Below the pieces are notes generated by a model. The model made no database searches, was not told the origin of the DNA, and was given only the letters and a program-made list of their open reading frames with translations. From positions 2,232,001-2,296,000 of the forward strand of contig NZ_AP018725.1 in NCBI RefSeq assembly GCF_003967195.1: a DNA stretch of 64,000 bases, read 5' to 3'. Position numbers and translations under genes: made by a program. This document shows positions 20,301 to 30,472 of this stretch, piece by piece; positions within the stretch are counted from its first letter, which is position 1, and each line of letters starts with the position of its first letter. The DNA comes from Sulfuriflexus mobilis. GTDB taxonomy: Bacteria > Pseudomonadota > Gammaproteobacteria > AKS1.

Positions 20301-21270
20301 CGGTGGCCCCCTCGTCACGGATCTCACCACCCGAGCCGGTTGCCGCCCCCGCTGCCGGGGAGATCGCCGTGGGGTGATTATGTGTCTCCACCTTCATCAG
20401 GATCGGCATCTCGCCGGCCTCATAGCGATAATCATGCGTTTCCGGGTCCGGCTGGAAACGGCTCGCCGCCGAGCCCGCCATGACGGCGGCATTATCGTGG
20501 TAGGCCGACAACACACCCTCGGAGTGCAGTTCATGGGTATTACGGATCATGGCAAACAGGGAACGGTCCTGCTGCTCGCCATCAATGACCCAATCGGCGT
20601 TAAATATCTTGTGGCGACAATGCTCGGAGTTGGTCTGGGCGAACATCATCAGTTCGACGTCGGTCGGGTTGCGTTGCAGGGCAATGAAGTTCTCGACCAG
20701 GTAATCGATCTCGTCCGCGGACAGCGCCAGACCCAGTTCGGTATTGGCACCGTCCAGCGCCTCACGGCCGCCGCCGAGGACATCGACGCAGCGCAGGGGT
20801 GCCGGCTCCGCCTGGCTGAACAGATTGACGGCATCATCGAGGGACGGGAACACCGACTCAGTCATGCGATCATGCAAAAGTGCGGCGACCTTGTTCAATT
20901 CGCCCTCGGTCAGTGACTGGTCCTCGGTCTGGATATAGAAGGCCTTGCCGCGCTCCAGGCGCTGGAGCTGACCCAGACCGCAGTTATGCGCGATGTCAGT
21001 GGCCTTGCTCGACCACGGCGAGATCGTGCCGGGACGGGGCACCACCAGCAGCAGTTGTCCGCCTGGAAGGCCCTCATCGACCGCCGGCCCATAGCGCAAC
21101 AGGTGTTCGAGGACCTCGGTCTGGCTGGCAGAGAGTTTCTGCTCAAGCCAGGCAAAGTGCATAAACTCGGCACGGATGGCCGTCACCGCCGGGGCCTGTT
21201 CACGAACATTGTTAAGTAACTTATTGAGCCGGAAGGCTGATAGGGCAGGACAACCACGAAGACGCAGCAT
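17380..21270 (-). CDS. purL: Phosphoribosylformylglycinamidine synthase (single-chain PurL)
   Basis: Fourth step of purine synthesis: FGAR + glutamine + ATP to FGAM. Start ATG 21270 ([14 protein letters not shown]...) matches the family N-terminus; the frame is open 20 codons further up. About 1296 aa: N-terminal PurS-like domain, two AIRS-type halves ([37 protein letters not shown]) and a C-terminal class-I glutaminase (nucleophile in [11 protein letters not shown], His/Glu in [10 protein letters not shown]). The large single-chain form is typical of Gammaproteobacteria. Stands alone; no PurR-type operator recognised in the 21271-21384 spacer. Confidence 0.97.
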   Translation of the reverse strand: MLRLRGCPALSAFRLNKLLNNVREQAPAVTAIRAEFMHFAWLEQKLSASQTEVLEHLLRYGPAVDEGLPGGQLLLVVPRPGTISPWSSKATDIAHNCGLGQLQRLERGKAFYIQTEDQSLTEGELNKVAALLHDRMTESVFPSLDDAVNLFSQAEPAPLRCVDVLGGGREALDGANTELGLALSADEIDYLVENFIALQRNPTDVELMMFAQTNSEHCRHKIFNADWVIDGEQQDRSLFAMIRNTHELHSEGVLSAYHDNAAVMAGSAASRFQPDPETHDYRYEAGEMPILMKVETHNHPTAISPAAGAATGSGGEIRDEGATGRGSRFKAGLTGFSVSNLKLPGGEQPWETDFGKPDRIVSALEIMLEGPIGAAGFNNEFGRPNLCGYFRTFEERVPGPDGDEVRGYHKPIMLAGGLGNIREEHIAKLDLPAGAPVIVLGGPAMLIGLGGGAASSMASGTSAEDLDFASVQRGNPEMERRCQEVIDQCTTMHDNPIMSIHDVGAGGLSNAVPEIVNDCQRGGKFELRAVPNDEPGMSPMEIWCNESQERYVLVIDPARLEEFEALCQRERCLYAVIGEVTEEQQLVLGDGHFDNTPIDLSLNVLLGKPPKMLRDVKHRTFHKQAFNTADIDLQEAAMRVLHLPSVADKTFLITIGDRSITGLVARDQMVGPWQIPVADVAVTASGYEHYVGEAMSMGERTPVALLHHAASGRMAIGEAITNIAAARIGRLADIKLSANWMAPAGHPGEDAGLYDTVRAVGMELCPQLGICIPVGKDSMSMKTVWEQDGEARSVTAPLSLIISAFAPVIDCRHTLTPQLRTDKGDTDLILIDLGKGKNRLGGSALAQVYKQVGHHPADLDDPQALKTFFEMIQQLNTEAKLLAYHDRADGGLFATIAEMAFAGHTGVSVQLDALGDDRAAALFSEELGAVIQVRHSDTDEVLEVLHRAGLGHYSHVIGALNDKDQIEFTFDHEAVLSDSRQAFRRAWSETTWRMQTLRDNPDCARQEYDHLLDAKDPGMQPFLSFDASDNIAAAYIASGQRPRMAVLREQGVNGQLEMAAAFDRAGFTAVDVHMSDVIEGRVDLADFQGLAACGGFSYGDVLGAGQGWAKSVLFNERARDQFASFFERTDTLGLGVCNGCQMMSSLHELIPGAEHWPQFERNLSEQFEARYSMVEVLGSPSLLLTGMGGSRLPIAVAHGEGRAEFVRSSEDRAVQTGLVTMRYVDNYGRATEQYPFNPNGSPGGITGLTTIDGRFTIMMPHPERVFRSLQYSWHPDEWGEDGPWLRMFRNARVALG

Positions 21271-21384
21271 GAGAACTCTCTTCAATAACGGGGAAATTCC
21301 AAGGCTGCTATGATACTGAAAGCGCCGCATCCTAGCCAGCCGCAGCGACCCACGGTTGGCGAAAAAATCCCTACTGGAGCCGAT

Positions 21385-22959
21385 TTACTGAAATTGGCGC
21401 ACCATGGTCAGCATTTTCGAGGCCAACTGTGCCAGCTGGGCACTGGCCGCCGCCACCTCGCTGCTACTGGCCACGGTTTGGGCACCGGCATCATTGATCG
21501 AGGTGATATTACGATTCGCCTCTTCCGTGACCAGGGTTTGTTCTCGGGTGGCATTGGCGATCTGGGTATTCATCTCGTTAATACGTTCAACCGATTGTGT
21601 GATGGCGTTCAGTGCCGCCTCGGCCTCGGCGGCCTTCTCAACACCCGTTTGCGCCTGCTCACGGCCGCTCATCATCACCGACACGGCGTTATCAGCGGCC
21701 GTTTGCAGGCGTTCAATCATGTCACGGATCTCTTCGGTCGATGCCTGGGTCCGGCTGGCAAGGGTCCGCACCTCATCGGCGACCACGGCAAAACCCCGCC
21801 CCTGTTCGCCGGCGCGGGCCGCCTCGATCGCTGCGTTCAGGGCCAGCAGATTGGTCTGTTCGGCAATGCTGCTGATCACCTCGACCACGCCGTTAATGCC
21901 TTCACTGTCCTGTTTCAGGGCCTCGATGGCCTCGGCAACACGGTTCACCTCAGCGGCCACCGAACGCATAACGGCAATCGTCGCCTGCATCACCTGTTGC
22001 CCTGAAGCCGTATCCGCATTGGCAGTCCGCGCGGCCTCGGAGGCCTGTTCGGTATTGCGTGCCACTTCATGCACCGAGGCGCTCATTTCGTTCATGGCCG
22101 TCGCGACCTGGTCGGTCTCACCCTGCTGTCGGGTTATACCATCCAGAGACTGTTGCATGACCTCAGCTGTTTCGGTTGCCGTCTTCTCAAGTTGCTCGGC
22201 AGAATAGGCCGTACGTTGCAAAATCGTCGTGCTGCGTGCCTGCAGAAAGTGTTGTACCAGTTGTAACTGGCCGAGTGCGTCCATACGACCACTATAAATA
22301 AAACGCATAATCGGGTTATTGAAAATACCCTCGGACTCACGGGCAGCCCTGGTCAGTGGTCTCAGTAACCAGCCTGACAATCCCCAACCAGCGGCCGTCA
22401 GACCAGCAAAACCGGCCACCGCGCTCAGCATGTTCATCGAGGTAGTGGCAAACAGGATGCCAAAGGCCAGACCAGCAAGTATGGCAAAACCGAGACTAAA
22501 GCGCCCGACCAGACCCGGATGCTTCCAGGCTTGCAGGATCGGCTTGCCGGCATTTATACGCGCATAGAGTTTTTCTGCGCGCTTAACGTGTTCACGATTG
22601 GGCACCACCCGCACAGATTCATAACCGGTGATATCCCCCTGTTTATTCAACAGCGGTGTGACATAGGCATCTACCCAGTAGTGATCGCCATTCTTGCAGC
22701 GGTTTTTGACGATCCCCATCCAGGGGTGATGACCCTGCTTAATGGTCGTCCAGAGATTATCAAAGGCCGCCGGTGGCATATCCGGGTGACGGACAATGTT
22801 ATGGTTGGTGCCCTCAAGTTCCTCATGGCTGAAACCACAGACGTCAGAAAAGACATCATTGGCCTCGGTAATAATGCCTTTCAGGTCGGTTGAAGACACC
22901 AGCCGATCCGTGTCACTGAAGGTCTTTTCGTTACCCGTGACGGGGAAGTTCTTTTTCAT
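21385..22959 (-). CDS. PAS-containing methyl-accepting chemotaxis protein (Aer-like)
   Basis: 524 aa. N-terminal PAS domain (about 15-125; [52 protein letters not shown]), then two adjacent hydrophobic helices (about 150-200) and no periplasmic domain, as in the aerotaxis receptor Aer. The C-terminal signalling hairpin contains [19 protein letters not shown]-type tip sequence, so it should couple to CheA/CheW. Probably senses redox or oxygen through PAS-bound FAD; the cofactor is inferred. 39 nt downstream of the second receptor, likely co-transcribed from the FliA promoter at 25177. Confidence 0.92.
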   Translation of the reverse strand: MKKNFPVTGNEKTFSDTDRLVSSTDLKGIITEANDVFSDVCGFSHEELEGTNHNIVRHPDMPPAAFDNLWTTIKQGHHPWMGIVKNRCKNGDHYWVDAYVTPLLNKQGDITGYESVRVVPNREHVKRAEKLYARINAGKPILQAWKHPGLVGRFSLGFAILAGLAFGILFATTSMNMLSAVAGFAGLTAAGWGLSGWLLRPLTRAARESEGIFNNPIMRFIYSGRMDALGQLQLVQHFLQARSTTILQRTAYSAEQLEKTATETAEVMQQSLDGITRQQGETDQVATAMNEMSASVHEVARNTEQASEAARTANADTASGQQVMQATIAVMRSVAAEVNRVAEAIEALKQDSEGINGVVEVISSIAEQTNLLALNAAIEAARAGEQGRGFAVVADEVRTLASRTQASTEEIRDMIERLQTAADNAVSVMMSGREQAQTGVEKAAEAEAALNAITQSVERINEMNTQIANATREQTLVTEEANRNITSINDAGAQTVASSSEVAAASAQLAQLASKMLTMVRQFQ

Positions 22960-22998
22960 TGTCTTGCTCTCAAGATATTTTTTCCGCGCGCACGCGGC

Positions 22999-25050
22999 TT
23001 ATTGCAGTTTGAATTGTGCCAACAAGTCTTGTAACTGCTGTGCGAGTCGTGACTGTTGCTCGCTGGAGGCCGAGGTTTGTTGTGCGTTTTCCATACTCTC
23101 ATGACCGATGCGGCTGATGTTTATGACGTTACGGTCCACATCCTGGGCGACGTTACTCTGTTGCTCCGAGGCATGGGCGATCTGCGCATTCATGTCATTG
23201 ATACTGGATACGGCACGGGTGATGGCCTCGAGCGACTCACCGGCCTTGGCCGCCTGTTCGACACTGCCGGCCGCCTGGCTGCGTCCGGACTCCATCGCCG
23301 TCACGGCCTGACGGGCGCCCCCCTGGACACGGCCAATGATCTCCATGATCTCTTCGGTAGACTGCTGAGTGCGGCTGGCCAGGGTACGGACCTCATCGGC
23401 GACCACGGCAAAACCACGCCCCTGTTCGCCGGCACGCGCGGCCTCGATGGCGGCATTCAGCGCCAACAGGTTGGTCTGCTCGGCAATCCCCTTGATGACA
23501 TCAATGACCTTACCTATGTCCTCGCTATCCGCTTCAAGCTGATCGATCACCGACGCGGCCTGCTCCACTTCATTGGCCAGGGACTCAATCGAGGATACCG
23601 TCGCACTCACCACGCCCTTGCCGTTATTGGCCTCACGATCGGCCTCCTGTGCCGATTCCGCAGCGATCGTGGCATTGTTCGCCACTTCCTGTACGGTGGC
23701 CACCATTTCGTTAATCGCCGTCGCCACCTGATCGGTTTCGTTTTGCTGTTCGGTGATCCCGGCATTGGTCTGCTCAGCCGCCCGCGACATCTGAGCCGCC
23801 GAGGCAGACAATTCTGAGGTCACACCATTAATGACTATCAACAGGTCAGCCATCTTGCCAACGAAGGTGTTAAAGGCATTGCCCAACTGTGAAATTTCAT
23901 CACGACCCTTTTCACTCAGTCGCTGAGTCAGGTCACCCTCGCCCTCGGCGATATCCTTCATCGCCGCCACGGCATCGCGCAAACGACCGGTAATGGTAGA
24001 GCAGGTCGCCCAGGCACTGCCCAGCCCCATAATCAGGCCAAAGATAAGCATGCTGATCGTCAGGGTGTGCATGGCAGACAGGTCCGCTGACATGGACTCA
24101 ACCGATTCGTTAACACGACCTTGCTGCAGACTGACCAGTTGCTCAATATTCTTCTTCACCTTGCCGAGCAAGGGGCCGATCTCACTACGCACCAGCCAGG
24201 CATCGGTACGCCACTGCTCACTGCCGTGCACGGCGATCAGCTCCTTGAGGTTGCCCATGAACGTCTCAACCAGATCATTGACCTGTGTAAGCGATTCAGA
24301 CTGATCCAGGGTCAATTCATCGCCGTAGGCGTTCAACCTTCCAATCAGGCTGGTGGTACTCTCGGAATAGAGTTTGACCTCATTCAAGGAAGTCTCGGCA
24401 CGAAAGGCCATGTAGGCGCGTACGCCATTCATCACATTCGCCCAGGCATAACGCAGGTCATTAATGTCATTGAGGATAGTCTTGCGCCGGGCGCTGGCCT
24501 CTTCATCCTCTTCGGCCACCAGCATCTGGCCAAGGTTTTGCAGGATCTGCTGGCTGAGCGGGTTCAGGTTCTGCCCAGCATAGAGCATGCCCGGAATATT
24601 CTTTGCCTCATCCCGGGTCAGCTCGATCATCCGCTCCTGATAGCCACGGTAGCTGGCGACATCTTGTGCGATCAAGTCTACCAATGCTGAAGATTCGGCA
24701 TCGGCCTGCAGACTCGGCATGGCCTGCAACTGACCGACCGTGGCCACGATATCCTTTAAACCATTTTCGTAGGCCACACGGTGCGCGTCCTCTCGACTCA
24801 ACAGGAAGAAACCCATGCTCTGTGCGCTGCTATTGAGCTGGTCACTCAGTTGCATGGACAGCAACATGGCGGGCTGATTTTCCTCGACAATCCCGGTAAA
24901 GGACTTGCGAATCCCCGTTTCGCTGACCAGCACGGTGGTAGAGATCACCACCAGAATGGCCAGGACGGCGATAAAACTTGCCCACAGCTTGTGGCGAATG
25001 GAAAAACGTGCAAATAAATTATTCACGGAATCAAACATGACAATCTTCAT
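22999..25050 (-). CDS. Transmembrane methyl-accepting chemotaxis protein
   Basis: 683 aa. TM1 about 20-40 ([21 protein letters not shown]), a periplasmic helical-bundle domain of roughly 290 residues, TM2 about 330-350 ([18 protein letters not shown]), a HAMP domain, then the long cytoplasmic signalling helices with the conserved tip ([20 protein letters not shown]) and repeated Q/E methylation-type stretches. Ligand unknown. A second ATG four codons in (MFDSVNN...) is an alternative start. The exact sigma-28 promoter upstream ties it to the flagellar regulon. Confidence 0.93.
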   Translation of the reverse strand: MKIVMFDSVNNLFARFSIRHKLWASFIAVLAILVVISTTVLVSETGIRKSFTGIVEENQPAMLLSMQLSDQLNSSAQSMGFFLLSREDAHRVAYENGLKDIVATVGQLQAMPSLQADAESSALVDLIAQDVASYRGYQERMIELTRDEAKNIPGMLYAGQNLNPLSQQILQNLGQMLVAEEDEEASARRKTILNDINDLRYAWANVMNGVRAYMAFRAETSLNEVKLYSESTTSLIGRLNAYGDELTLDQSESLTQVNDLVETFMGNLKELIAVHGSEQWRTDAWLVRSEIGPLLGKVKKNIEQLVSLQQGRVNESVESMSADLSAMHTLTISMLIFGLIMGLGSAWATCSTITGRLRDAVAAMKDIAEGEGDLTQRLSEKGRDEISQLGNAFNTFVGKMADLLIVINGVTSELSASAAQMSRAAEQTNAGITEQQNETDQVATAINEMVATVQEVANNATIAAESAQEADREANNGKGVVSATVSSIESLANEVEQAASVIDQLEADSEDIGKVIDVIKGIAEQTNLLALNAAIEAARAGEQGRGFAVVADEVRTLASRTQQSTEEIMEIIGRVQGGARQAVTAMESGRSQAAGSVEQAAKAGESLEAITRAVSSINDMNAQIAHASEQQSNVAQDVDRNVINISRIGHESMENAQQTSASSEQQSRLAQQLQDLLAQFKLQ

Positions 25051-25176
25051 TGTAACTACCCCGGGGTACTCATCTCGGTCGTAAGGTTAAAGTTTGCATA
25101 AGGCGTTCGATCCCTCTCTGCGCACACTGACTGCCCGGTGCGTACTACTACCATTATGCTGCCTTCCTGCTAAGCG

Positions 25177-25203
25177 TTATCGGCAGGAAAAAAGAAAACT
25201 TTA
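25177..25203 (-). promoter_or_regulatory. FliA (sigma-28) promoter for the chemoreceptor pair
   Basis: Minus strand reads TAAAGTTT, exactly 11 bases, then GCCGATAA, identical to the enterobacterial flagellar class III consensus at every position. It is about 127 nt upstream of the receptor start at 25050 and points toward it. Confidence 0.88.
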
Positions 25204-25254
25204 TATCCGTAACAAAAAAAAGGTATTGAGATAAATTCTCAGTACATAAGGGGG

Positions 25255-26019
25255 TTATTGCTGCAGGCTATGCCAGTCGAGGCCGGTGGCCTGCTCGGCG
25301 ACCCGGACCTCGTCGGCCCGGCAACCCAGCCCCTCCGCGAGGGCCGCACAGGCCAGCGGGGCGGTGTTGTTCTTGTCACTGATATGGGCGGCAACGAGGT
25401 AGCGCAACCGTGAGGTATCCAGTTCGGCAATGATATCCCGGGACTGAACATTACTCAGGTGGCCAAAACGTCCGCCGACACGCGCCTTCAGCGAGGCCGG
25501 GTATGGGCCTTCGGCCAGCATCCCGGTATCGTGGTTACACTCCAGTATCAGGGCGTCACAGCCGCCCAGGGTATCGAGGATATGCTGGGTGCAACTGCCG
25601 GTGTCGGTGAGTACACCCAGGCGCAGGTCGCCATGGGAAAACACAAATTGCACCGGCTCGCGGGCATCGTGGGGAACGGGAAAGGGCTGCAGGTCGATAT
25701 CGCCAATCGAGAAGGCGTCATGGCTGTGGAACAGGTGGCGCTCGGGCAGTTCACCGGTTTTATTGGCAGCGGCCGTGCCATGCGTCAGGTAAACGGCCAA
25801 CCCGTGTTTACGTGCCACCGCACCGACACCATTGATATGATCGCTGTGCTCATGGGTGACGACAATCGCAGTGAGATCCGCCGGTGTCAGGCCGAAGGCA
25901 CCGAGACGCTTGCGCGTCTCGGTCTCGGAAAATCCACAGTCGAGCAGGAGTCGGGTATCGCCTGCCTCAATCAGGGTAGCGTTACCACGACTGCCACTGC
26001 CGAGTAAGGCAAAGCGCAA
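25255..26019 (-). CDS. Metallo-beta-lactamase-fold exonuclease-like hydrolase (WalJ/YycJ type)
   Basis: 254 aa cytoplasmic metallohydrolase. Metal motif VTHEHSDHINGVG (about residue 55) plus a downstream Asp/His set (LTDTG, ECNHD, AAHISDKNN). The start MRFALLGSGSRGNATLIE is typical of the YycJ/WalJ family, proposed single-strand DNA exonucleases. It is followed after 9 nt by the bamC stop side, so bamC and this gene are on one transcript with dapA (dapA-bamC-MBL), a common gammaproteobacterial arrangement. Confidence 0.85.
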   Translation of the reverse strand: MRFALLGSGSRGNATLIEAGDTRLLLDCGFSETETRKRLGAFGLTPADLTAIVVTHEHSDHINGVGAVARKHGLAVYLTHGTAAANKTGELPERHLFHSHDAFSIGDIDLQPFPVPHDAREPVQFVFSHGDLRLGVLTDTGSCTQHILDTLGGCDALILECNHDTGMLAEGPYPASLKARVGGRFGHLSNVQSRDIIAELDTSRLRYLVAAHISDKNNTAPLACAALAEGLGCRADEVRVAEQATGLDWHSLQQ

Positions 26020-26028
26020 AGGCCGACC

Positions 26029-27192
26029 TTACTTGAGCTGTTCGTGCAACAGGCTGAGGATACGGTAAGCCGTGTTCGACTTCTCCGTTTCACCCTTGTC
26101 ATTCAACACCACCACCTGGGTCTGTATATCCTGCTCCTGCAGGCGGATCAGGTAGGTGCTCTTGTCCTGCACGTCGTCATCACCGCTGAAGATGTTGAAG
26201 GTCAGCTTGTCGAGCAGGCCTTTCTCTTTCTTCGCATTGCTGTCCTTGATCGGGTCGATGTAACGCACGTAGTACAGGCCACGCGAGCGGTCACGGTCTT
26301 CGACAGTAAAACCAACACGGTCCAGCGCCAGGCCGGTACGGCGCCAGGCACGGGCAAAGTCATCCTTCACGGTGAGGCTGGCATCGCCGTCCACACCCTG
26401 GCTGAGCACGGCGCGTTCGACCCGGTTCTGACGACTGGCAAACTGGTTGCGGGCCTTGTCTTCCTCGACACCGAAGAACACCATCATACGACGCAGCATT
26501 TCCACTTCCAGTTCCGGGTCAGACGGACGCGGTTTCCAGATGGTGCTGCTGCCGGTCGACTGGTCGATAACCTCTTCGGCGCCACGGTGGGTCAGGAACA
26601 ACTCGGTGGTGCCCGCCTCGCTACCCTGCTCAAGACGCACACGGTACTTGTCGCGCGTGGCCGAGGAATAAATAGAATCAAACAACTTGCTGATATTGCG
26701 GGTGATGAAATCCTGCGGGATATCGGCGCGGTTTTCGGCCCAGTCGGTCTCGAGGATACCAATGCGCGGGTCTTCACGTTTAATGAGCAGGCCGCTCTGC
26801 AGCCAGAACTCGCGCATGCGCGGCCAGACCTCCTGCGGTGAACCCTGGATCACCAGCCAGCGCGTGTTTTTATCACGCATGACACGGATGTTGTCCTGCT
26901 TGGGCAACACACCCGCGGTACGGATGGTCTGCGTATCAACGCGCTCACGACGATAGTCGGAAAGGCTGGCGCTACCTGACGCCGGTGCGATATCGGGCAC
27001 CACCAGGCCATCATCAATGCTTGACGAGGTCAGGTCGGGCGGGACCTCCAGAGTCGGGGCCTCACTGGCCTCACGGTAATCCGTTTTCTTTTTATCCGGC
27101 AGGAACTCTTTCTTAGCCTTATCGAAGGTTCCACAACCGGTCGTCCATGCCAGCACTATACTCACACACAAAATTCTTGCTACGGCCTTCAT
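26029..27192 (-). CDS. bamC: Outer-membrane assembly lipoprotein BamC
   Basis: Lipoprotein subunit of the BAM complex that inserts beta-barrels. I chose the ATG at 27192 (MKAVARILCVSIVLAWTTGC) because it gives a clean lipoprotein signal with the lipobox cysteine in WTTGCG; the frame extends 8 codons into the dapA end. A proline-rich unstructured segment (SEAPTLEVPPDLTSSS) precedes two helix-grip domains, as in E. coli NlpB/BamC. Position directly after dapA is the classical arrangement. Confidence 0.92.
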   Translation of the reverse strand: MKAVARILCVSIVLAWTTGCGTFDKAKKEFLPDKKKTDYREASEAPTLEVPPDLTSSSIDDGLVVPDIAPASGSASLSDYRRERVDTQTIRTAGVLPKQDNIRVMRDKNTRWLVIQGSPQEVWPRMREFWLQSGLLIKREDPRIGILETDWAENRADIPQDFITRNISKLFDSIYSSATRDKYRVRLEQGSEAGTTELFLTHRGAEEVIDQSTGSSTIWKPRPSDPELEVEMLRRMMVFFGVEEDKARNQFASRQNRVERAVLSQGVDGDASLTVKDDFARAWRRTGLALDRVGFTVEDRDRSRGLYYVRYIDPIKDSNAKKEKGLLDKLTFNIFSGDDDVQDKSTYLIRLQEQDIQTQVVVLNDKGETEKSNTAYRILSLLHEQLK

Positions 27193-27205
27193 TATGTTAC
27201 CCCAG

Positions 27206-28090
27206 TTACTTTTCATCCAGCACGCCGGCCATTCTCAGCGCAGCGCGTACTGACTCATGATACGGTTCTGACAACAAGGTCATCGGCAGGCGGATGCCGG
27301 TCGGGATCTTGCCCATTTCCATTAATGCCCATTTCACAGGGATTGGATTTGCCTCGAGAAACAGGTCCCGGTGCAGTGCCTCCAGTGGCGCATTGATCGC
27401 ACGTGCCTTGTCGGCATCGCCCGCCAGGGCCGCCGTACACATCGCGTGCATGGCGGCAGGCGCCACATTGGCGGTCACGGAGATATCCCCCTTGGCCCCG
27501 GCGAGGATGCAATCCAGCGCGGTCGCATCATCACCACTATAAAGGTCAATCTTATCACCACAGCGGTCAAGAATCTCGCCTGCCCGCGCGAGGTTACCCG
27601 TAGCCTCCTTGATACCGACAATATTCGGGATCTCGGCGAGGCGTACCACGGTATCGGGCAGCATGTCACAGGCGGTCCGCCCTGGTACATTGTAAAGGAT
27701 CTGTGGCACCGGTACGGCCTCAGCCACGGCCTTGTGGTGCAGGTACAGGCCCTGCTGGGTCGGCTTGTTGTAATAGGGCGTGACCAGCAGGCAGGCATCG
27801 GCCCCGGCCTGCATGGCGCAGCGGGTCAGTTCAATGGCCTCGCGGGTGGAATTGGCACCGGTGCCGGCAATAACGGGGATCCGCCCGGCGACATGCTGCA
27901 CGGTCAGGCGGATGACGTGGCAGTGCTCCGCCGGGTCGAGGGTGGCCGACTCGCCGGTCGTGCCAACAATCACAATGGCATCGGTGCCCTGTTCGACGTG
28001 CCAGTCGATTAATGCGCGCAGGGATTCCTCATCGACGGCCCCGTCCGGGTGCATCGGTGTGACCAGCGCGACCATACTGCCGTGAAACAT
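27206..28090 (-). CDS. dapA: 4-hydroxy-tetrahydrodipicolinate synthase
   Basis: First committed step of lysine/diaminopimelate synthesis: condenses pyruvate with aspartate semialdehyde. 294 aa. Schiff-base lysine in [15 protein letters not shown], catalytic tyrosine in [13 protein letters not shown], and TTGESATL near residue 44. Followed by bamC (13 nt gap). Divergent from the GalT-like gene, with about 180 nt of shared upstream region. Confidence 0.97.
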   Translation of the reverse strand: MFHGSMVALVTPMHPDGAVDEESLRALIDWHVEQGTDAIVIVGTTGESATLDPAEHCHVIRLTVQHVAGRIPVIAGTGANSTREAIELTRCAMQAGADACLLVTPYYNKPTQQGLYLHHKAVAEAVPVPQILYNVPGRTACDMLPDTVVRLAEIPNIVGIKEATGNLARAGEILDRCGDKIDLYSGDDATALDCILAGAKGDISVTANVAPAAMHAMCTAALAGDADKARAINAPLEALHRDLFLEANPIPVKWALMEMGKIPTGIRLPMTLLSEPYHESVRAALRMAGVLDEK

Positions 28091-28269
28091 CTATAAATCT
28101 CCGCAAAAACTTAGCAGGCGCATGGTACTTTCGCCCCCGCCCGAACACAAGCCAAAGCATGCCAACAGGCGATAAACTGTTACTATGGCCGTATTCAGCA
28201 ATTCAGCGTGTCTTGGTGTAAATAGGCGTGTTTAATGACATAAATCGCCACAGCCATATGGAACACAGC

Positions 28270-29367
28270 ATGAGCCAGGATTCCCCCAAAACGCCGAAAA
28301 ACGTCCGCGAAATCCGCATCAACCCGGTCCTGCCCAGCGAGTCGGTGCTGGTTGCCACGGCCCGCGGCATGCGCCCACGCAAGGAGGAAGAACGCCTCGA
28401 GCGCAAGACCGAGGCCCACGTCGAGCGCTGCCCCTTCTGTACCGGCAACGAGGACAAGACCCCGCCGACTATCGCCGCCTGGCCAAATGAGCAGGACTGG
28501 GACGTGCGCGTGGTGGAAAACCTCTACCCGGTGCTCGGCGAAGAACCCCCGGACAGCAACCTGGTCTTCGGCCTGCAACAGGTGATCGTCGGTTATGGTC
28601 GCCACGAGGTCATCATCGACCACAGTAACCACGGCATCAGCATGTACGAAATGAGTCGGGAACATCTCGTCACCCTGCTCCTGGCCTACCGCGAACGCAT
28701 GATTGCCCTTTACGAGGCCGACAAGCGTATTCGCTACGTGCTCGTCTTCAAAAACTTCGGCCCGGCCGCCGGGGCGAGTATCCCGCATACACACAGCCAG
28801 GTCATCGCCATGCCGGTGGTACCGGAGAACGTCCTCAACGAGGTGCAATACGCCCGCCTGCATCATGACAAACACCATCAGTGTATCTACTGCTCGCTGA
28901 TCAACGAGGCCCTGACCTTCGAGGCGACGATTTATGATCGCGACTCCGGCGAGATCCGTCGCAAGATCAATGTTGGCCAGTACATCATCGATCGTGGTGA
29001 AAAGTTTATCGCCATCAAGCCCTTCGCCAGTCGTTACGAATGGGAGGTCCACATCCTGCCGCTGCAGCACGAGGCCGATTTCACCAACATCCACGAGGAA
29101 GACCTCGAAGACCTGGCGCGTATCCTGAAACGCACCATGGCCCGGCTGGACGCCGTCATCGGTGGCGCGCAGTACAACTTCTTCCTCCACTCGCTACCGC
29201 ATGGCGAGGAATATGCCGATGGTGCACCGAGTTATCACTGGCACCTGGAGATCTGCCCGCGCACCAGTATCCCCACCGGCTTTGAACTGGGCTCCGGTCT
29301 GTTCGTCAGCACCATCAGCCCGGAAGATGCCGCCGCACAACTCCGTGCAGTACAACTTGATGACTGA
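28270..29367 (+). CDS. Galactose-1-phosphate uridylyltransferase family (GalT-like, HIT superfamily) protein
   Basis: About 365 aa. Zinc-type CPFCTGNEDKTPP near the N-terminus, CIYC in the middle, and a HIT-type active-site segment ASIPHTHSQVIAMP where classical GalT has HPHxQ. A second-half domain (YEWEVHILPLQHEADFTNI...; HSLPHGEEYADGAPSYHWHLEI) resembles the GalT C-terminal half. No other Leloir gene is nearby, so the nucleotidyl acceptor may be another sugar phosphate (ADP-glucose phosphorylase-like enzymes have the same layout). ATG 28270 was preferred; the frame is open from a GTG at 28228. The antisense reading is a shadow. Confidence 0.85.
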   Translation: MSQDSPKTPKNVREIRINPVLPSESVLVATARGMRPRKEEERLERKTEAHVERCPFCTGNEDKTPPTIAAWPNEQDWDVRVVENLYPVLGEEPPDSNLVFGLQQVIVGYGRHEVIIDHSNHGISMYEMSREHLVTLLLAYRERMIALYEADKRIRYVLVFKNFGPAAGASIPHTHSQVIAMPVVPENVLNEVQYARLHHDKHHQCIYCSLINEALTFEATIYDRDSGEIRRKINVGQYIIDRGEKFIAIKPFASRYEWEVHILPLQHEADFTNIHEEDLEDLARILKRTMARLDAVIGGAQYNFFLHSLPHGEEYADGAPSYHWHLEICPRTSIPTGFELGSGLFVSTISPEDAAAQLRAVQLDD

Positions 29368-29403
29368 CGTGCTAGACTGGATTTCAGGAGACTGAGCGCG
29401 CAC

Positions 29404-29934
29404 ATGAATAATTATCTTGTTATATCGGCCATCGGTGCCGACCGGCCAGGCATCGTCAATGCCCTGTCCTCAAACATTCTCGAACATAACTGCAATATCG
29501 TCGATAGCCGCATGACCGTGCTCGGTGGTGAGTTCGCAATTATCATCATGATTTCAGGAAGTTGGGACAAGATTGCCAAGCTGGAAGGCTCACTGCCTTC
29601 ACTCGAAAATAAGCTCGGTTTGACCATCATCAGCAAACGCACCGAACAACGTGGCAAGCCAGGCAAAATGCTGCCTTACCTGGTCGAGGTCATCTCCATG
29701 GACCACGAGGGGATTGTCTATAATGTCGCCGAGTTCTTCTCCAGTCGCCAGATCAACATCGAAGACCTGTCCACCGGCAGTTATTCCGCTGCGCATACCG
29801 GCACACCGATGTTCAACATGAATATGATCATCAGTATCCCGGCGGAAATCCAGATCGGCGAATTACGTGAACAATTTACTGAATTTTGTGATGCACTAAA
29901 CCTTGATGCGGTGATGGAACCGGTCAAGGCCTGA
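29404..29934 (+). CDS. gcvR: GcvR-like tandem ACT-domain regulator
   Basis: 176 aa with two ACT domains (about 4-80 and 92-170): YLVISAIGADRPGIVNALS and LVEVISMDHEGIVYNVAEFF. In E. coli GcvR binds GcvA and represses the glycine cleavage operon when glycine is scarce. Context dapA / gcvR-bcp is conserved in E. coli. A Shine-Dalgarno (caggaga) precedes the ATG at some distance. No gcvA or gcv genes in the window. Confidence 0.85.
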   Translation: MNNYLVISAIGADRPGIVNALSSNILEHNCNIVDSRMTVLGGEFAIIIMISGSWDKIAKLEGSLPSLENKLGLTIISKRTEQRGKPGKMLPYLVEVISMDHEGIVYNVAEFFSSRQINIEDLSTGSYSAAHTGTPMFNMNMIISIPAEIQIGELREQFTEFCDALNLDAVMEPVKA

Positions 29935-29958
29935 GACAAAAAATACGACGAGGACTCT

Positions 29959-30438
29959 ATGGCGAAGGCAAAAACAGGCAAGAAGGTCACCGATATCAAG
30001 CTTGAGGCGACCGGTGAACAGGAAATCAAGCTCTCCGACTACCAGGGCAAGAACATCGTCCTGTACTTTTACCCAAAAGACAGTACCTCCGGCTGTACCC
30101 GCGAGGGCCAGGACTTTCGCGACAATATTAGCAAATTCCGCCGTGCCGACACCGTGATCCTCGGCGTCTCGCGCGACAGCGTCAAGTCACATGAAAACTT
30201 CAAGGCCAAGGAGGCATTCCCCTTTGAGCTGCTCTCCGACAAGGAAGAAAAACTCTGCGCGCAGTTCGATGTCATCAAAGAAAAAAATATGTATGGCAAA
30301 AAGGTCATGGGTATTGAACGCAGCACCTTTTTAATAGATAAAAAAGGACTGCTGCGTGAAGAATGGCGCAAGGTCAAGGTCGATGGCCACGTTGATGAAG
30401 TCCTTGCCCGCGTCAAGGAGTTGAATAAAAACCCGTAG
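29959..30438 (+). CDS. bcp: Thioredoxin-dependent peroxiredoxin (Bcp/PrxQ family)
   Basis: 159 aa cytoplasmic peroxidase reducing hydrogen and organic peroxides. Peroxidatic Cys46 in YFYPKDSTSGCTREG. The residue five places on, the resolving Cys in E. coli Bcp, is Gln here; the Xanthomonas-type resolving Cys after SHENF is Lys. The only other cysteine is Cys100 (EEKLCAQF). It may work as a 1-Cys enzyme. Follows gcvR by 24 nt, as in E. coli. Confidence 0.92.
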   Translation: MAKAKTGKKVTDIKLEATGEQEIKLSDYQGKNIVLYFYPKDSTSGCTREGQDFRDNISKFRRADTVILGVSRDSVKSHENFKAKEAFPFELLSDKEEKLCAQFDVIKEKNMYGKKVMGIERSTFLIDKKGLLREEWRKVKVDGHVDEVLARVKELNKNP

Positions 30439-30472
30439 CAACACCCTCATCGGCAATATGGAGTAAGCAGAC

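Noticed and set aside
25051-25254. Possible c-di-GMP (GEMM) riboswitch before the chemoreceptor
   Set aside because: The leader lacks the conserved GEMM core; the sigma-28 promoter explains the conserved-looking part.
28195-29190. 331-aa minus-strand ORF opposite the GalT-like gene
   Set aside because: Shadow frame without recognisable motifs, fully overlapping a good family member.
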